Assembly (NCBI GenBank): GCA_023408315.1
Contig: JAEYKI010000011.1
Coordinates: 1 to 59,728 of the forward strand
Source of the DNA: Bacillota bacterium
Lineage (GTDB): Bacteria > Bacillota > Clostridia > Christensenellales > Christensenellaceae
Reading direction: 5' to 3'
DNA length: 59,728 bases
Of the stretch, positions 34,684 through 43,320 are shown in pieces. The notes under the pieces were generated by a model, which did no database searches, was not told where the DNA came from, and saw nothing but the letters and a program-made list of their open reading frames with translations. Position numbers and translations under genes: made by a program. Numbering within the stretch: the first letter of the stretch is position 1; each line of letters begins with the position of its first letter.

Positions 34684-35550
34684 ATGGACTGCAAGGGGCG
34701 CATCCGCGAATTGCATCCATGTTTTGGAGCAAGGACAAACAAGGGAAGAATTCATTTGCCCGTCTGTCCCGGCTGCAATATTGAATGCGCGTTTTGCAAC
34801 AGAAGAATAAACGATACAGAGAACCGGCCGGGCGTTACGTCTGCCGTGTTGACGCCGGAGGAAGCGGTAGATGTGCTGGGCCGCGCCCTTGAACAATGCC
34901 CTCAGATCATGGTTGCGGGCATTGCGGGCCCAGGGGACACATTGCTTACGGACAATGCCATTAGCACCTTCCGGCTGGTTGGCGAGCGCTACCCAACGCT
35001 GTTGAAATGTCTGAGCACCAACGGCCTGCTTTTAAATGAACGGGCGGATGAATTGATCGAAATCGGCCTGGATACCCTTACGGTGACAGTGAATGCCGTT
35101 GATCCAAAGATTCTGGCGCAAATCGTAACCGGCGTTACCTATCACGGCAAACGGTACGAAGGGGAGGCGGGTGCGGAAATACTGATCCGAAACCAGTTGG
35201 GAGGGATACGCAAAATGGCCGCGGTGAATATTACCATCAAAGTGAACACCGTATTGATCCCGGAGATCAACGCCAACCATATCATTGAAATTACCAAAAC
35301 TGTGAGAAGGGCAGGCGCTACGGTTTACAATATCATTCCACTGATCCCGCAGCACAAACTGGCGCAACTATCCGAGCCTACCTGTGCGCAGATAGAGGCC
35401 GCGAGAAAAGAAGCGGAGCAGTATATAGACGTCTTCAGGCATTGCCAGCGATGCAGGGCGGACGCCGCCGGAATACCGGGGCAACTGGAATTCGGCAGCA
35501 CCCTGTATCAAAAAAAGGGTGTGTTTGAAAATACGTTCTCACATGGTTAA
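34684..35550 (+). CDS. NifB-like radical SAM cofactor-maturation protein
   Basis: 288 residues from ATG 34684, with AAAGGAGGAA upstream (a TTG at 34645 lies in the terminator). The N-terminal HPC motif (11-13) is followed by the radical SAM CX3CX2C (C31, C35, C38) in PVCPGCNIECAFCNR, and NRPGVTS just after, as in NifB. The C-terminal HCQRCRADAAGIPG (C254, C257) matches NifB cluster-ligand Cys. No NifX domain is fused; separate NifX-like proteins are encoded at 50845 and 52371. NifB joins two 4Fe-4S units around a SAM-derived carbide to make the 8Fe-9S-C precursor. Here it would mature the cofactor of the two NifDK-like pairs (MarB-like role). Confidence 0.93.
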   Translation: MDCKGRIRELHPCFGARTNKGRIHLPVCPGCNIECAFCNRRINDTENRPGVTSAVLTPEEAVDVLGRALEQCPQIMVAGIAGPGDTLLTDNAISTFRLVGERYPTLLKCLSTNGLLLNERADELIEIGLDTLTVTVNAVDPKILAQIVTGVTYHGKRYEGEAGAEILIRNQLGGIRKMAAVNITIKVNTVLIPEINANHIIEITKTVRRAGATVYNIIPLIPQHKLAQLSEPTCAQIEAARKEAEQYIDVFRHCQRCRADAAGIPGQLEFGSTLYQKKGVFENTFSHG

Positions 35551-35618
35551 TAATTAAATACCGTTCTGGGTATGGAATTGGTTATAAACCAGACCAAGAA
35601 AACAAGAGGAGAATTAAA

Positions 35619-36491
35619 GTGACTGAAAATTTAAAACAGATTGCTATCTACGGTAAAGGAGGAATCGGAAAATCCACAACCACGTCCAACTTAAGCGCGG
35701 CGCTTTCCGAAATGGGTCTTAAGGTCATGCAGTTTGGCTGCGACCCCAAAAGCGATTCCACCAACACGCTGCGGGACGGCAAGTATATTCCTACCGTGCT
35801 TGATACCCTGCGCGAGAAGACAGTGGTGAAAGCGCACGAGGTGATTTTTGAAGGCTTCAACGGCATTTACTGCGTGGAGGCAGGCGGCCCAGCGCCGGGA
35901 GTCGGGTGCGCGGGCAGAGGCATTATTACTGCTGTAGAACTGTTTAAGCAGCAGAATATTTTTAACGAGCTGGATCTGGACGTTGTGATCTACGACGTGC
36001 TGGGCGACGTGGTTTGCGGCGGTTTTGCCGTTCCTATCCGCGAGGGGATCGCGGAGCACGTGTTTACGGTATCGTCTTCTGACTTCATGTCCATTTATGC
36101 GTCCAATAACCTGTTCAAAGGCATCAGCAAGTACTCGCATTCAGGCGGAGCGCTGCTGGGCGGGGTGATAGCCAATTCAATGGGATCGCCGTATTCAAGG
36201 GAGATTATAGACGATTTTGTTGCAAAAACCAAAACGCAGATCATAGAATACATCCCGCGCTCGGTAACGGTGACGCAGTGCGAGCTGCAGGGCAAAACGG
36301 CCATAGAAGCCGCGCCGGAGTCTGCCCAGGCAAACGTATACCGCTCACTGGCAAACAAGATTGCCGCGCATACGGAATCCAAAACGCCCGCGCCAATGGA
36401 GATAGCGGAGCTGCGGGAATGGGCCGCAAAATGGGGGGATTACCTTCTCGCGGTTGAACAGGGAAAAGTCTCGGGGGGCGATTCTATTTAA
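35619..36491 (+). CDS. NifH-like ATP-dependent iron-sulfur reductase
   Basis: 290 residues, GTG start at 35619 behind AGAGGAGA. P-loop GKGGIGKST (12-20), switch I DPKSDST, C97 in GVGCAGRG and C133 in DVLGDVVCGG (ligands of the 4Fe-4S cluster bridging the dimer), and R100, the residue ADP-ribosylated in some NifH. This is the only NifH-like gene in the window, so it presumably feeds electrons to both NifDK-like pairs. The neighbours argue for a MarH-type reductase of organosulfur metabolism rather than nitrogenase reductase proper; BchL or ArsA are less likely because of the C97/C133 pattern and context. Confidence 0.96.
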   Translation: MTENLKQIAIYGKGGIGKSTTTSNLSAALSEMGLKVMQFGCDPKSDSTNTLRDGKYIPTVLDTLREKTVVKAHEVIFEGFNGIYCVEAGGPAPGVGCAGRGIITAVELFKQQNIFNELDLDVVIYDVLGDVVCGGFAVPIREGIAEHVFTVSSSDFMSIYASNNLFKGISKYSHSGGALLGGVIANSMGSPYSREIIDDFVAKTKTQIIEYIPRSVTVTQCELQGKTAIEAAPESAQANVYRSLANKIAAHTESKTPAPMEIAELREWAAKWGDYLLAVEQGKVSGGDSI

Positions 36492-36507
36492 TGAAAGGGG
36501 ATGCAGT

Positions 36508-37446
36508 ATGCCGAAGATAGCCGAGAGCTTGACGGACCTGATTGGCCATACGCCGTTGCTGAAATTAAACAGATTCGCGGAGGGAAAAAATTTGGCCGGT
36601 ACCCTGATTGTTAAGCTGGAATATTTCAATCCGTTGAGCAGCGTGAAGGACAGGATCGCTTATGCGATGATAGACGAAGCCGAAAAAACCGGGCTTATAA
36701 ACCGGGAAACCATTTTGATTGAGCCTACCAGCGGAAACACTGGAATCGGGCTCGCATTTGTTGCCGCGGCCAAGGGGTATAAGATCCTTCTGGTGATGCC
36801 GGATACCATGAGTGTAGAGCGGCGCAGGCTGCTGGCCGCCCTGGGCGCGGAGTTGGTTTTGACGCCAGGCGCGCTGGGTATGAACGGCGCATTGCGGAAG
36901 GCGGAGGAACTGAACGCGTTGATAGAAAATTCGTTTGTACCCCAGCAGTTTGACAATCCGGTGAATCCGCAGGTGCACCGCGAGACGACCGCAAAAGAGA
37001 TTTTAGAGGATACGGAAGGCAAGGTGGGCGTGTTTGTTGCCGGCGTGGGAACCGGCGGAACGATTACCGGCGTGGGAGAAACGCTCAAAGCCGCGAATCC
37101 CGCTGCGCAGATCGTGGCGGTTGAGCCGTACGATTCTTCCGTTTTATCCGGGGAAGCGCCTGGGCCGCACGCCATACAGGGGATTGGCGCAGGATTTGTT
37201 CCGAATGTGTTCAGGCGGGAAATTATTGACGAGATTTTCAGGGTCAAGAACAACGAGGCGTTTGAAACAGCCCGGGATGTCGCCCGCAAGGAAGGACTGC
37301 TGGTGGGCATTTCGTCCGGCGCAGCGCTGTTTGCCGCCACGCAGATTGCAAGAAGGATTGAGAACACCGGTAAGAACATTGTGGCGCTGCTGCCGGATAC
37401 CGGCGAGCGGTATTTATCCACGCCCTTGTTTGCAGAACAAGAATAA
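36508..37446 (+). CDS. cysK: Cysteine synthase (O-acetylserine sulfhydrylase)
   Basis: 312 residues from ATG 36508 with AAAGGGG upstream; the frame opens inside the preceding gene at 36454. Fold type II PLP enzyme: K47 in NPLSSVKDRIA, the substrate loop EPTSGNTGIGLA, and the phosphate loop VAGVGTGGTITGVGE. It joins sulfide to O-acetylserine to form cysteine. Placed between the NifH-like and NifDK-like genes, it would capture sulfide made by the reductase. Confidence 0.93.
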   Translation: MPKIAESLTDLIGHTPLLKLNRFAEGKNLAGTLIVKLEYFNPLSSVKDRIAYAMIDEAEKTGLINRETILIEPTSGNTGIGLAFVAAAKGYKILLVMPDTMSVERRRLLAALGAELVLTPGALGMNGALRKAEELNALIENSFVPQQFDNPVNPQVHRETTAKEILEDTEGKVGVFVAGVGTGGTITGVGETLKAANPAAQIVAVEPYDSSVLSGEAPGPHAIQGIGAGFVPNVFRREIIDEIFRVKNNEAFETARDVARKEGLLVGISSGAALFAATQIARRIENTGKNIVALLPDTGERYLSTPLFAEQE

Positions 37447-37473
37447 AAACTCAGGAAAGAAGGTTATAGGGAA

Positions 37474-38808
37474 ATGGCGCATGTAGAGCGGCCCAGGTTT
37501 TCCTGCATGCTGGGCGGCGTTTTGGCGACGCTGAGCGCCCTGCCTAAAACCGTGCCCATCATCCACGGCGCGCAGGGATGCGGGGGAAACCTCGCCAACG
37601 CGTACTCACTGGGCGGGTATTTGGGCGCAGGGTACTGTGGAAACGCCGCCGTCCCCAGTTCCTGCGTGGGGGAATCGGAGATCATATTCGGAGGCACGGA
37701 CCGGCTGCAAGAAGAAATTGTTAATACGTTCGACGTGATGGAAGGGGATCTGTTTGTTTTGACGACAACCTGCATGACCGACATTATAGGCGACGATATT
37801 AAAGGCGTACTCAATAAACTCGGGCCTACAGAAAAGCCCGTTTTATTTATAGACACGGGCGGGTTCAAGGGGAACAGCTACTACGGGTACTCCAAAATGA
37901 TGGAGGAACTTTTTAAGCAATATATCCCCATATCCCAACAAAAGGATAAGAGACTCGTGAATCTGATGGGATTTGTACCGGGATACGACCCGTTTTTCCG
38001 CGGGAACCTGGAGGAATTAAAAAGGATACTGAATCTTATGCATGTACGGGCCAACACATTTTTTACGCATGACCAGTCTCTCGGAAAAATTCAGGCCGCA
38101 GGGGAAGCTGCCCTGAATATTGTGTTTTCAAGGCTGTATGGGTTGGAAGCCGCCAAAGCCATACGGGAATCCCATGGAATTGAATACCTGGTTTGCGATA
38201 CGCCCATTGGCAACGAGGCCACGGTGAAGTTTGCATTAAAGGTTGCTGAAAAATTGGAGCTGGACGCAGAAGCAATACAAAAGATACTGCAAAAAGAAAC
38301 AGACAGTTACTATAAATATGTGGACCGCGCGACGGACCTGATTGCGGACAGCGATTTTCAATATTACGCGATCGTGGTGGCCAACAGTACGGACGCAATC
38401 CCTTATGCAAAATATCTCGATAATGAGATCGGGTGGATCGTGCGGTATGTATTCGTAACGGACGATCTGAACGACGCGCAGAAGAAAACTCTGGAAGAGG
38501 CATTTGAAAACACGCTGTTTACCGTTCAGCCAACGCTGCGCTTTGAGACGGATACGTACAAGATACAAAAATACGTGGAGCAGACCGACGTGCAGTTCAA
38601 GTCCGACCGGTATTATGAGACCATATCGCCCCTCTGTGTGCTGGGCAGCACCATAGACCGGAAACTGGCTGAATCGCTTGGGGGGATATTGCTGGGAATC
38701 AGCTATCCTCTGACCAACCGCATCGTGCTTTCAAAGGGGTATGCGGGATTCAAAGGCGGCCTGAATCTGCTGGAAGATTTGATCGGCCTGCCCATTGCAG
38801 GGAGGTAG
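37474..38808 (+). CDS. NifK-like subunit, pair 1
   Basis: 444 residues, shorter than NifK (~520) because the N-terminal extension is missing. The three P-cluster-type cysteines are kept: C11 (RFSCMLGG), C36 (HGAQGCGGN) and C100 (TTCMTDIIGDD). The end, KGYAGFKGGLNLLEDL, is the NifK-type C-terminus. With the next gene product it should form the catalytic heterotetramer that receives electrons from the NifH-like protein. Gene order here is K then D, the reverse of pair 2 and of classical nifDK. NifN-type scaffold subunits lack two of these Cys, so this looks like an enzyme subunit. The substrate is inferred to be an organosulfur compound. Confidence 0.9.
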   Translation: MAHVERPRFSCMLGGVLATLSALPKTVPIIHGAQGCGGNLANAYSLGGYLGAGYCGNAAVPSSCVGESEIIFGGTDRLQEEIVNTFDVMEGDLFVLTTTCMTDIIGDDIKGVLNKLGPTEKPVLFIDTGGFKGNSYYGYSKMMEELFKQYIPISQQKDKRLVNLMGFVPGYDPFFRGNLEELKRILNLMHVRANTFFTHDQSLGKIQAAGEAALNIVFSRLYGLEAAKAIRESHGIEYLVCDTPIGNEATVKFALKVAEKLELDAEAIQKILQKETDSYYKYVDRATDLIADSDFQYYAIVVANSTDAIPYAKYLDNEIGWIVRYVFVTDDLNDAQKKTLEEAFENTLFTVQPTLRFETDTYKIQKYVEQTDVQFKSDRYYETISPLCVLGSTIDRKLAESLGGILLGISYPLTNRIVLSKGYAGFKGGLNLLEDLIGLPIAGR

Positions 38809-38811
38809 CAA

Positions 38812-40344
38812 ATGTTTCATGAAGTGAATTTTGATTCAAAATATCCGCCCATACGCGAAGTAAGCCGCAGGACGGGGTCTGCCTTTGGGGGCTGCGCAAG
38901 TAAAATGGCGGACTGTGCAAGCCGGGGCTGCCTGCAGAACTGCGGACGCAGCTTTACGGAATCCACGTTTTGCCAGATGATGGTCTCCACGCTGATTGCT
39001 TTTTCCGTTAAGGATTCGGTGGTGATCATGCACGGGCCTGCGGGCTGCGGCGCACAGAGCCACAGCGTGGATTTTAATATTAAGCTGTATGGCGCGGCGC
39101 GCGGCATAAAGATGGAAGGCGCAAGGTGGTATACAACAAACCTCTCCGAGCCGGAGATCATAGGCGGCGGGGAAAAACGGCTGGAAGAAGCAATCCTGGA
39201 CGCAGACAAAAACTTCCGGCCTTCCGCCATATTCGTTCTTTCCACCTGCACACCCGCCATCATAGGGGACGATATAGACGATGTGATCAGCCGGATGCAG
39301 CCAAATGTGACGGCTACGCTGGTGCCACTGCACTGTCCGGGGTTTAAAACAAAGGTGTTTTCTTCTGCGTACGACGTAGTGTACCACGGCATCCTGCAGA
39401 AATTCCAGTTCACGCCCGAAGCGTATCTGGATTACAAGCCAATCCCGGCGTACGACAAGGACTATGAATTGAAGCTGCAACAATATGCGTATAAAAAGAG
39501 CAGGACCGTCAACCTGTTCAATGCATGGTCTATTGGCCCGGCGGATGAAGCGGAGATCAAACGGCTGCTGGAAGCGATTGGCCTTAACGTGCAGATATTT
39601 GTTGAGTTTAAGCACCCGGATGAATGGCGGCTGGTTACCGAGGCGGCACTGAATGTTTGCCTGTGCCACGTGCACGACCTCTACTTTCTGGAGTTTTTGA
39701 AGCAGAAGCTCGGCATGCCTTTTATTACGCCGGATATTCCCATAGGGACCGCTGCAACACGCGGTTTTATCATGGGTATTGCTAAATTTTTTGGCCTTGA
39801 AAAAGAAGCGGAAGCCGTGATATCAAAGGAAGAGGCGAGGATCAAGCCCGCGCTTGCGCCAATTCGGGAGAAAGTGGCCGGGAAAAAAGTGCTCTTGAGC
39901 GGCGGGTATCTGCGCATTGGAGCTACGGCCCTGTTGGCAGGGGAGATAGGCATGGAGGTGGTGGGCCTCAGGAGTTTTAATTACGACGAGTTTGGGAACC
40001 GCCTGTTTGGCGAGATTGAAGAGACGCTGGGAGACGTGGGTACCAGTATATCCAGCCAGCCATCCGAGCTTGTGAACGTTATCAGGCGCATCAAGCCGGA
40101 TATCGCCGTGTCCCACACCGGTGTGGGCGTGTGGGTCACCAAGGCGGGCGTTCCGTCCATTACCCTGTTTGCACAAAGGTTCCCCATATTCGGCTATAAA
40201 GGCGCGTACGACCTGGCGAGAAGGATTGAACGGACACTGCAAAATCCAAACTTCTCAAGAAACTTAAGCCGCAATATCGCTCTGCCCTTTAAAAAGGAGT
40301 GGTTTGAAACCGACCCCTATAAGTATATACAAGCGGATTTTTAA
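38812..40344 (+). CDS. NifD-like subunit, pair 1
   Basis: 510 residues, starting 3 bp after the NifK-like gene. P-cluster-type Cys C44 (or C40), C79 (HGPAGCGA) and C146 (STCTPAIIGDD). The cofactor-binding Cys of NifD is matched by C285 in NVCLCHVHDLY, exactly 16 residues before GMPF as in NifD (C275 to GIPW). A Cys-rich stretch (C28, C35, C40, C44, C54) precedes. I see no His equivalent to NifD His442 in the later KAGVPS...GYKG block, so the cofactor environment differs from nitrogenase. Assigned to the nitrogenase-like (group IV/Mar-type) family. Confidence 0.9.
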   Translation: MFHEVNFDSKYPPIREVSRRTGSAFGGCASKMADCASRGCLQNCGRSFTESTFCQMMVSTLIAFSVKDSVVIMHGPAGCGAQSHSVDFNIKLYGAARGIKMEGARWYTTNLSEPEIIGGGEKRLEEAILDADKNFRPSAIFVLSTCTPAIIGDDIDDVISRMQPNVTATLVPLHCPGFKTKVFSSAYDVVYHGILQKFQFTPEAYLDYKPIPAYDKDYELKLQQYAYKKSRTVNLFNAWSIGPADEAEIKRLLEAIGLNVQIFVEFKHPDEWRLVTEAALNVCLCHVHDLYFLEFLKQKLGMPFITPDIPIGTAATRGFIMGIAKFFGLEKEAEAVISKEEARIKPALAPIREKVAGKKVLLSGGYLRIGATALLAGEIGMEVVGLRSFNYDEFGNRLFGEIEETLGDVGTSISSQPSELVNVIRRIKPDIAVSHTGVGVWVTKAGVPSITLFAQRFPIFGYKGAYDLARRIERTLQNPNFSRNLSRNIALPFKKEWFETDPYKYIQADF

Positions 40345-40350
40345 GATTAT

Positions 40351-40646
40351 TGGAGGCTGCTCGCCTCCAAATCTCCCGCCAAAGGGACGATTGTCCCTTT
40401 GGAATCCCATCTGCCCACAATACCGCTTCGCGGTAATGTGGAGAAACAGTAAAGGCCAGCCTGCCCCTTGCATAAGTATTTTTGATAATCTGCTTGTTTA
40501 TATTTTTGTCCAAAACGCCGGTTAACGGCGTTTTGACATTAAAAGTCTTTTGCTTCTTTTCTTTCAGAAAAGAAGTGGGGCACGGGGTGAAACCCCGTAA
40601 AGTCTAAACCAAAAGGAGTTGCCCCAAGGGCAACTCCTTTTGGTTT
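40351..40646. repeat. Array of six hairpins between convergent operons
   Basis: No gene fits this 324-bp gap. Perfect stems are at 40351-40369 (TGGAGGC), 40379-40402 (CCAAAGGGAC), 40421-40435 (TACCGC), 40511-40535 (CAAAACGCCG), 40553-40575 (CTTCTTTTCT) and 40582-40598 (ACGGGG). A final one at 40606-40646 has 19 perfect base pairs (arms start AAACCAAAAGG) with a CAA loop, making seven elements. The last is a probable bidirectional terminator separating the convergent transcripts. The others are unexplained. Confidence 0.8.
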
Positions 40647-40668
40647 AATAAAAAGAGAGGAGAAATTA

Positions 40669-41343
40669 TCAAAATTCGGATTGTTTGGAGAGGAACCCGG
40701 CCTCCATGGTATAGAAGCGGCTGCCGAAGCTTGCGGTATCCGTCTCGTGCGTCACCACCAAAACGGCGGTGCCGTTTTCTGCGATTTGGCGGAAGAGCCG
40801 CATGATCTCCTGCGTGGTCTGCCAATCTAAATCGCCGGTTGGTTCGTCTGCGATGACGATCTGGGGAGAATTAACCAAGGCCCTGGCGATGGACACCCTG
40901 CGCGCCTCGCCGCCGGAGAGGGTCGCAGGGTAGGCTTTTTTCAGGTGGGCAATGCCGACCTGCTCCAGGAGCCCAAGGGCTTTTTCCGCAGCGCCGCCCT
41001 GCCTTTTATGCAGGTAATACGGGAGCCGGACGTTGTCCAGCACATCCAGGCCGGACAGCAGGCTGTACCCCTGGGAAATGTACCCGATCCTTGCGTTGCG
41101 GGCCAAAGACGCCTGCGCGTCGTTCTGCTTCCAGATTTCTTTTCCATCCAGCGTCACCTTGCCCGCAGTGGGGGAAAGGAGGCCTGCGATCATATTCAAA
41201 AGGGTGCTTTTTCCGCTTCCCGAACGCCCGGTAATGCATACGAACTCTCCGGAATTGACCGTAAGGTCCGCACCTTTGACGGCGGTGAAAACGGATTCGC
41301 CCAGTTTATATTCCTTTGTGAGATTTGTGGCTGTAAGCTGCAT
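40669..41343 (-). CDS. ABC transporter ATP-binding protein (LolD/MacB type)
   Basis: 224 residues from the ATG at 41343 (GAGGGAG upstream); the open frame extends to 41601 but that part overlaps the permease gene. Walker A GRSGSGKST, signature LSGGEARR, Walker B VIADEPTGDLDWQT, switch His VTHETD. It powers the FtsX-like permease encoded next to it. Third gene of an operon DUF4418 - permease - ATPase read leftward from the shared promoter at 43.2 kb, so it belongs to the sulfur regulon by regulation. Confidence 0.93.
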   Translation of the reverse strand: MQLTATNLTKEYKLGESVFTAVKGADLTVNSGEFVCITGRSGSGKSTLLNMIAGLLSPTAGKVTLDGKEIWKQNDAQASLARNARIGYISQGYSLLSGLDVLDNVRLPYYLHKRQGGAAEKALGLLEQVGIAHLKKAYPATLSGGEARRVSIARALVNSPQIVIADEPTGDLDWQTTQEIMRLFRQIAENGTAVLVVTHETDTASFGSRFYTMEAGFLSKQSEF

Positions 41344-41345
41344 GG

Positions 41346-42545
41346 TCAGTCTCCCTCCCTGAAGTTGATATAGGTCTCCGCCCGGCTGATGCGCACGGCG
41401 GTGTACAGCGACGCCAACGGCCCCGCCGCATAAGAAAGAAGGAAGCACACCGCAGCCAGTAGAATAATTACCGGCGCCGAAGGCTGCAAAAATGGCAGCT
41501 GCAGTTTTGCGCTGATTGCCGCGCTGAACGGGAATACGATCAAAAACGAAAAAGCGGTCCCGATTGCGCTCCCCAACAGGCTGACAAGGGACGATTCCCA
41601 CAGCACCAGCCCAGCCAGCTTCTTTCTGGCAGCGCCCAGCGTACGCAGAATGGCATATTCCTTTTTGCGCTCGTTTGCCGTTGCTGTAAAAGCAACCACC
41701 AGCACGATCACTGCGAGGACCCAGAGACCGATTGAGATGATGTATATGTAGGAGACAAGCGTGTTCAGGCTGCCGGACAGGCCCGCGAACAGGTTCTGGG
41801 AGAGAATCGCGTCCGCGCCGGTTTGCCGGATGGAGTCCGCGACTTTTGGCGCGTCGTATCCGTCCTCCACACGGATTAAAAGGGAGGAGACAGTGTCCGA
41901 TCCGTCCGTAAAGAAACCGTACCCCAGGGGTTTGGCGTCCGCCAGCATTTTAAGCGCGGTATTCGTGGTCATAAAGACGGATGTGTCAAACCCGGCGCCC
42001 GTTTTGTCCAGCTTGGCGGCGACGTTGTAGGTCTGATTAAAGAATTTGATGGTGCCCCCCGCCACCGAATGTACGTCCGAGCCGATCACGAGTTCACCGC
42101 TTTGCACCGTACCGCTCAGCTTGGACTGGACCCACGGCTGGATTACAAAGTCCGTAGCGGGATCAAAACCGATGAGTTGTACAGGCTGGGAGCAGCAGCC
42201 CGCCTTGAAGGACGTCAGGTAAAACTGCGGGGTGATCTTGGCGATCCCTGGCACCTGTTTAATTTTCTCCACGGTCTGGCTGTCAAAATAAAACGCGCTA
42301 GCCTCGCCGCGAAGCAGCGCTCCTTCCGCGCGCGTCTCGTACCCCTTGGGCACAGCCATGATATCCGCTCCCAGCCGTGCCTGTACGCTGTTCAAGCCGT
42401 TTTGCAGGCTTTGCGCCAGAATGAAACCAGAAAGCAGAGTAAAGGCAAGGACCGCCACCAGTATCACCAGGCATACAGTGCGGGCGGGCTTGCGCATTAA
42501 ATTATTGAGGGCGATCTGCCGGGCGTTTAATGCTTTATTGCTCAT
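41346..42545 (-). CDS. FtsX/MacB-like ABC permease
   Basis: 399 residues: one N-terminal helix (VCLVILVAVLAFTLLSGFIL), a ~230-residue external domain with a SFKAGCCSQPV Cys pair, then three helices with the FtsX motif EYAILRTLGAARKKLAGLVLWES. This is a MacB/LolC-type mechanotransmission permease, not an importer of the SsuC kind. The partner ATPase is encoded 2 bp downstream. The Cys pair in the external domain may bind metal or thiol. It probably exports or handles an extracytoplasmic compound made or encountered during organosulfur use; this is inferred only from co-regulation. Confidence 0.88.
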   Translation of the reverse strand: MSNKALNARQIALNNLMRKPARTVCLVILVAVLAFTLLSGFILAQSLQNGLNSVQARLGADIMAVPKGYETRAEGALLRGEASAFYFDSQTVEKIKQVPGIAKITPQFYLTSFKAGCCSQPVQLIGFDPATDFVIQPWVQSKLSGTVQSGELVIGSDVHSVAGGTIKFFNQTYNVAAKLDKTGAGFDTSVFMTTNTALKMLADAKPLGYGFFTDGSDTVSSLLIRVEDGYDAPKVADSIRQTGADAILSQNLFAGLSGSLNTLVSYIYIISIGLWVLAVIVLVVAFTATANERKKEYAILRTLGAARKKLAGLVLWESSLVSLLGSAIGTAFSFLIVFPFSAAISAKLQLPFLQPSAPVIILLAAVCFLLSYAAGPLASLYTAVRISRAETYINFREGD

Positions 42546-42557
42546 TAGAACCGCCTC

Positions 42558-42956
42558 TTATTTCTTATTCTGCCGGATGAGGTAGATGCCGTATATCAAT
42601 CCAAGAGCAGCCGTGAGTATGCCCAGAACGATCAGAGCGGGCTTGGTGTAGAGCACGCAAGACATGGCATCGTCATTGCATACACCCGTGATCGCTGTTG
42701 GAAACAGCAGCGCCAGTACGCCTGCCGTAGCGAGAATAAAGGACAATACGGCGTTGATTTTGCTGCTTTTCAGCACAACGAGAAGGATGCCCAGCAGTAC
42801 AATGGCGGCCCCTGCATAGATCTCAGCCTGGCCGGTATAGTAGCATTTTGGTATCTCCCCATCCATGGAGCCGCAGATTTTAAAAAGGAACTGGGGACCC
42901 ACTCCGATTAGCACGCCCAGAACGATTGCAATGATTCCTGTAATCTTATTTTTCAT
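42558..42956 (-). CDS. DUF4418-family membrane protein
   Basis: 132 residues, four membrane helices, with conserved Cys in external loops (KICGSMDGEIPKCYYTGQAE and VCNDDAMSCVL). The family is DUF4418, of unknown function, often found beside MacB-like ABC genes. It opens the operon that shares promoter, box and leader hairpin with the nitrogenase-like and metY operons. The paired loop Cys could form disulfides or bind metal. Confidence 0.85.
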   Translation of the reverse strand: MKNKITGIIAIVLGVLIGVGPQFLFKICGSMDGEIPKCYYTGQAEIYAGAAIVLLGILLVVLKSSKINAVLSFILATAGVLALLFPTAITGVCNDDAMSCVLYTKPALIVLGILTAALGLIYGIYLIRQNKK

Positions 42957-42999
42957 TTCATATCTCCTGAATTTTATATTCTATATAGCTCCCGGTTTT

Positions 43000-43059
43000 T
43001 TAAGCCGGCCACTGCAGGCACATGTCCTTTGCGTGGCCCATCTTCACTTTCAGTATCAT
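43000..43059 (-). CDS. Possible 19-residue leader peptide
   Basis: ATG on the minus strand at 43059 lies behind a strong AAAGGAGGG, and the frame closes with TAA at 43000 after MILKVKMGHAKDMCLQWPA. It sits between the leader terminator (copy B) and the DUF4418 gene. Being translated is plausible because of the ribosome site; a regulatory role is a guess. It contains one His, one Cys and three Met. Confidence 0.4.
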   Translation of the reverse strand: MILKVKMGHAKDMCLQWPA

Positions 43060-43085
43060 GGAAGGCCCTCCTTTCAGGTTTCTTT

Positions 43086-43137
43086 AAAATAAAAGGCCAT
43101 AACAGTATGAACTGCATGGCCTCCGGTTATCCGGTCA
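43086..43137 (-). promoter_or_regulatory. Leader hairpin + terminator, copy B (before DUF4418 operon)
   Basis: On the minus strand: TGA-CCGG-ATAA-CCGG, then a terminator with arms GGCCAT and ATGGCC, extended by CAGT/ACTG inside, and TTTTATTTT after. It follows box B directly. Same architecture as copies A and C: tetraloop hairpin abutting an intrinsic terminator. Confidence 0.82.
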
Positions 43138-43140
43138 GCT

Positions 43141-43203
43141 AATATGTACTAAGCATATATGTTTTATGAACAAATTATATTCGCACAGTTACAGAGTTGT
43201 CAA
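43141..43203 (-). promoter_or_regulatory. Promoter and box B (DUF4418/ABC operon)
   Basis: On the minus strand: TTGACA (43203-43198), 18-bp spacer, TATAAT (43179-43174), then ACATATATG-CTT-AGTACATATT (43162-43141). The distance from the -10 to the box is the same as in promoter A (11 bases between them). The box differs from A in only the variable triplet and the last bases. Confidence 0.85.
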
Positions 43204-43320
43204 TAATAAAATAAAAAATAATTTTTAGACAATGATCATATACACATATTATTTCATTATCATGTGCAAACACATATGTTGTAACCCGCTGGTTAAATTT
43301 TAAAAATTTTAAAAAAAGAA

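Noticed and set aside
35619..40344. A true nitrogen-fixation nif operon
   Set aside because: The NifK-like protein is short, no nifE, nifN, nifV or molybdate genes are present, and most neighbours are sulfur-assimilation genes.
37474..40344. Pair 1 as a NifEN-type scaffold for pair 2
   Set aside because: The K-like subunit keeps all three P-cluster-type Cys, whereas NifN lacks two; I keep this only as a weak alternative.
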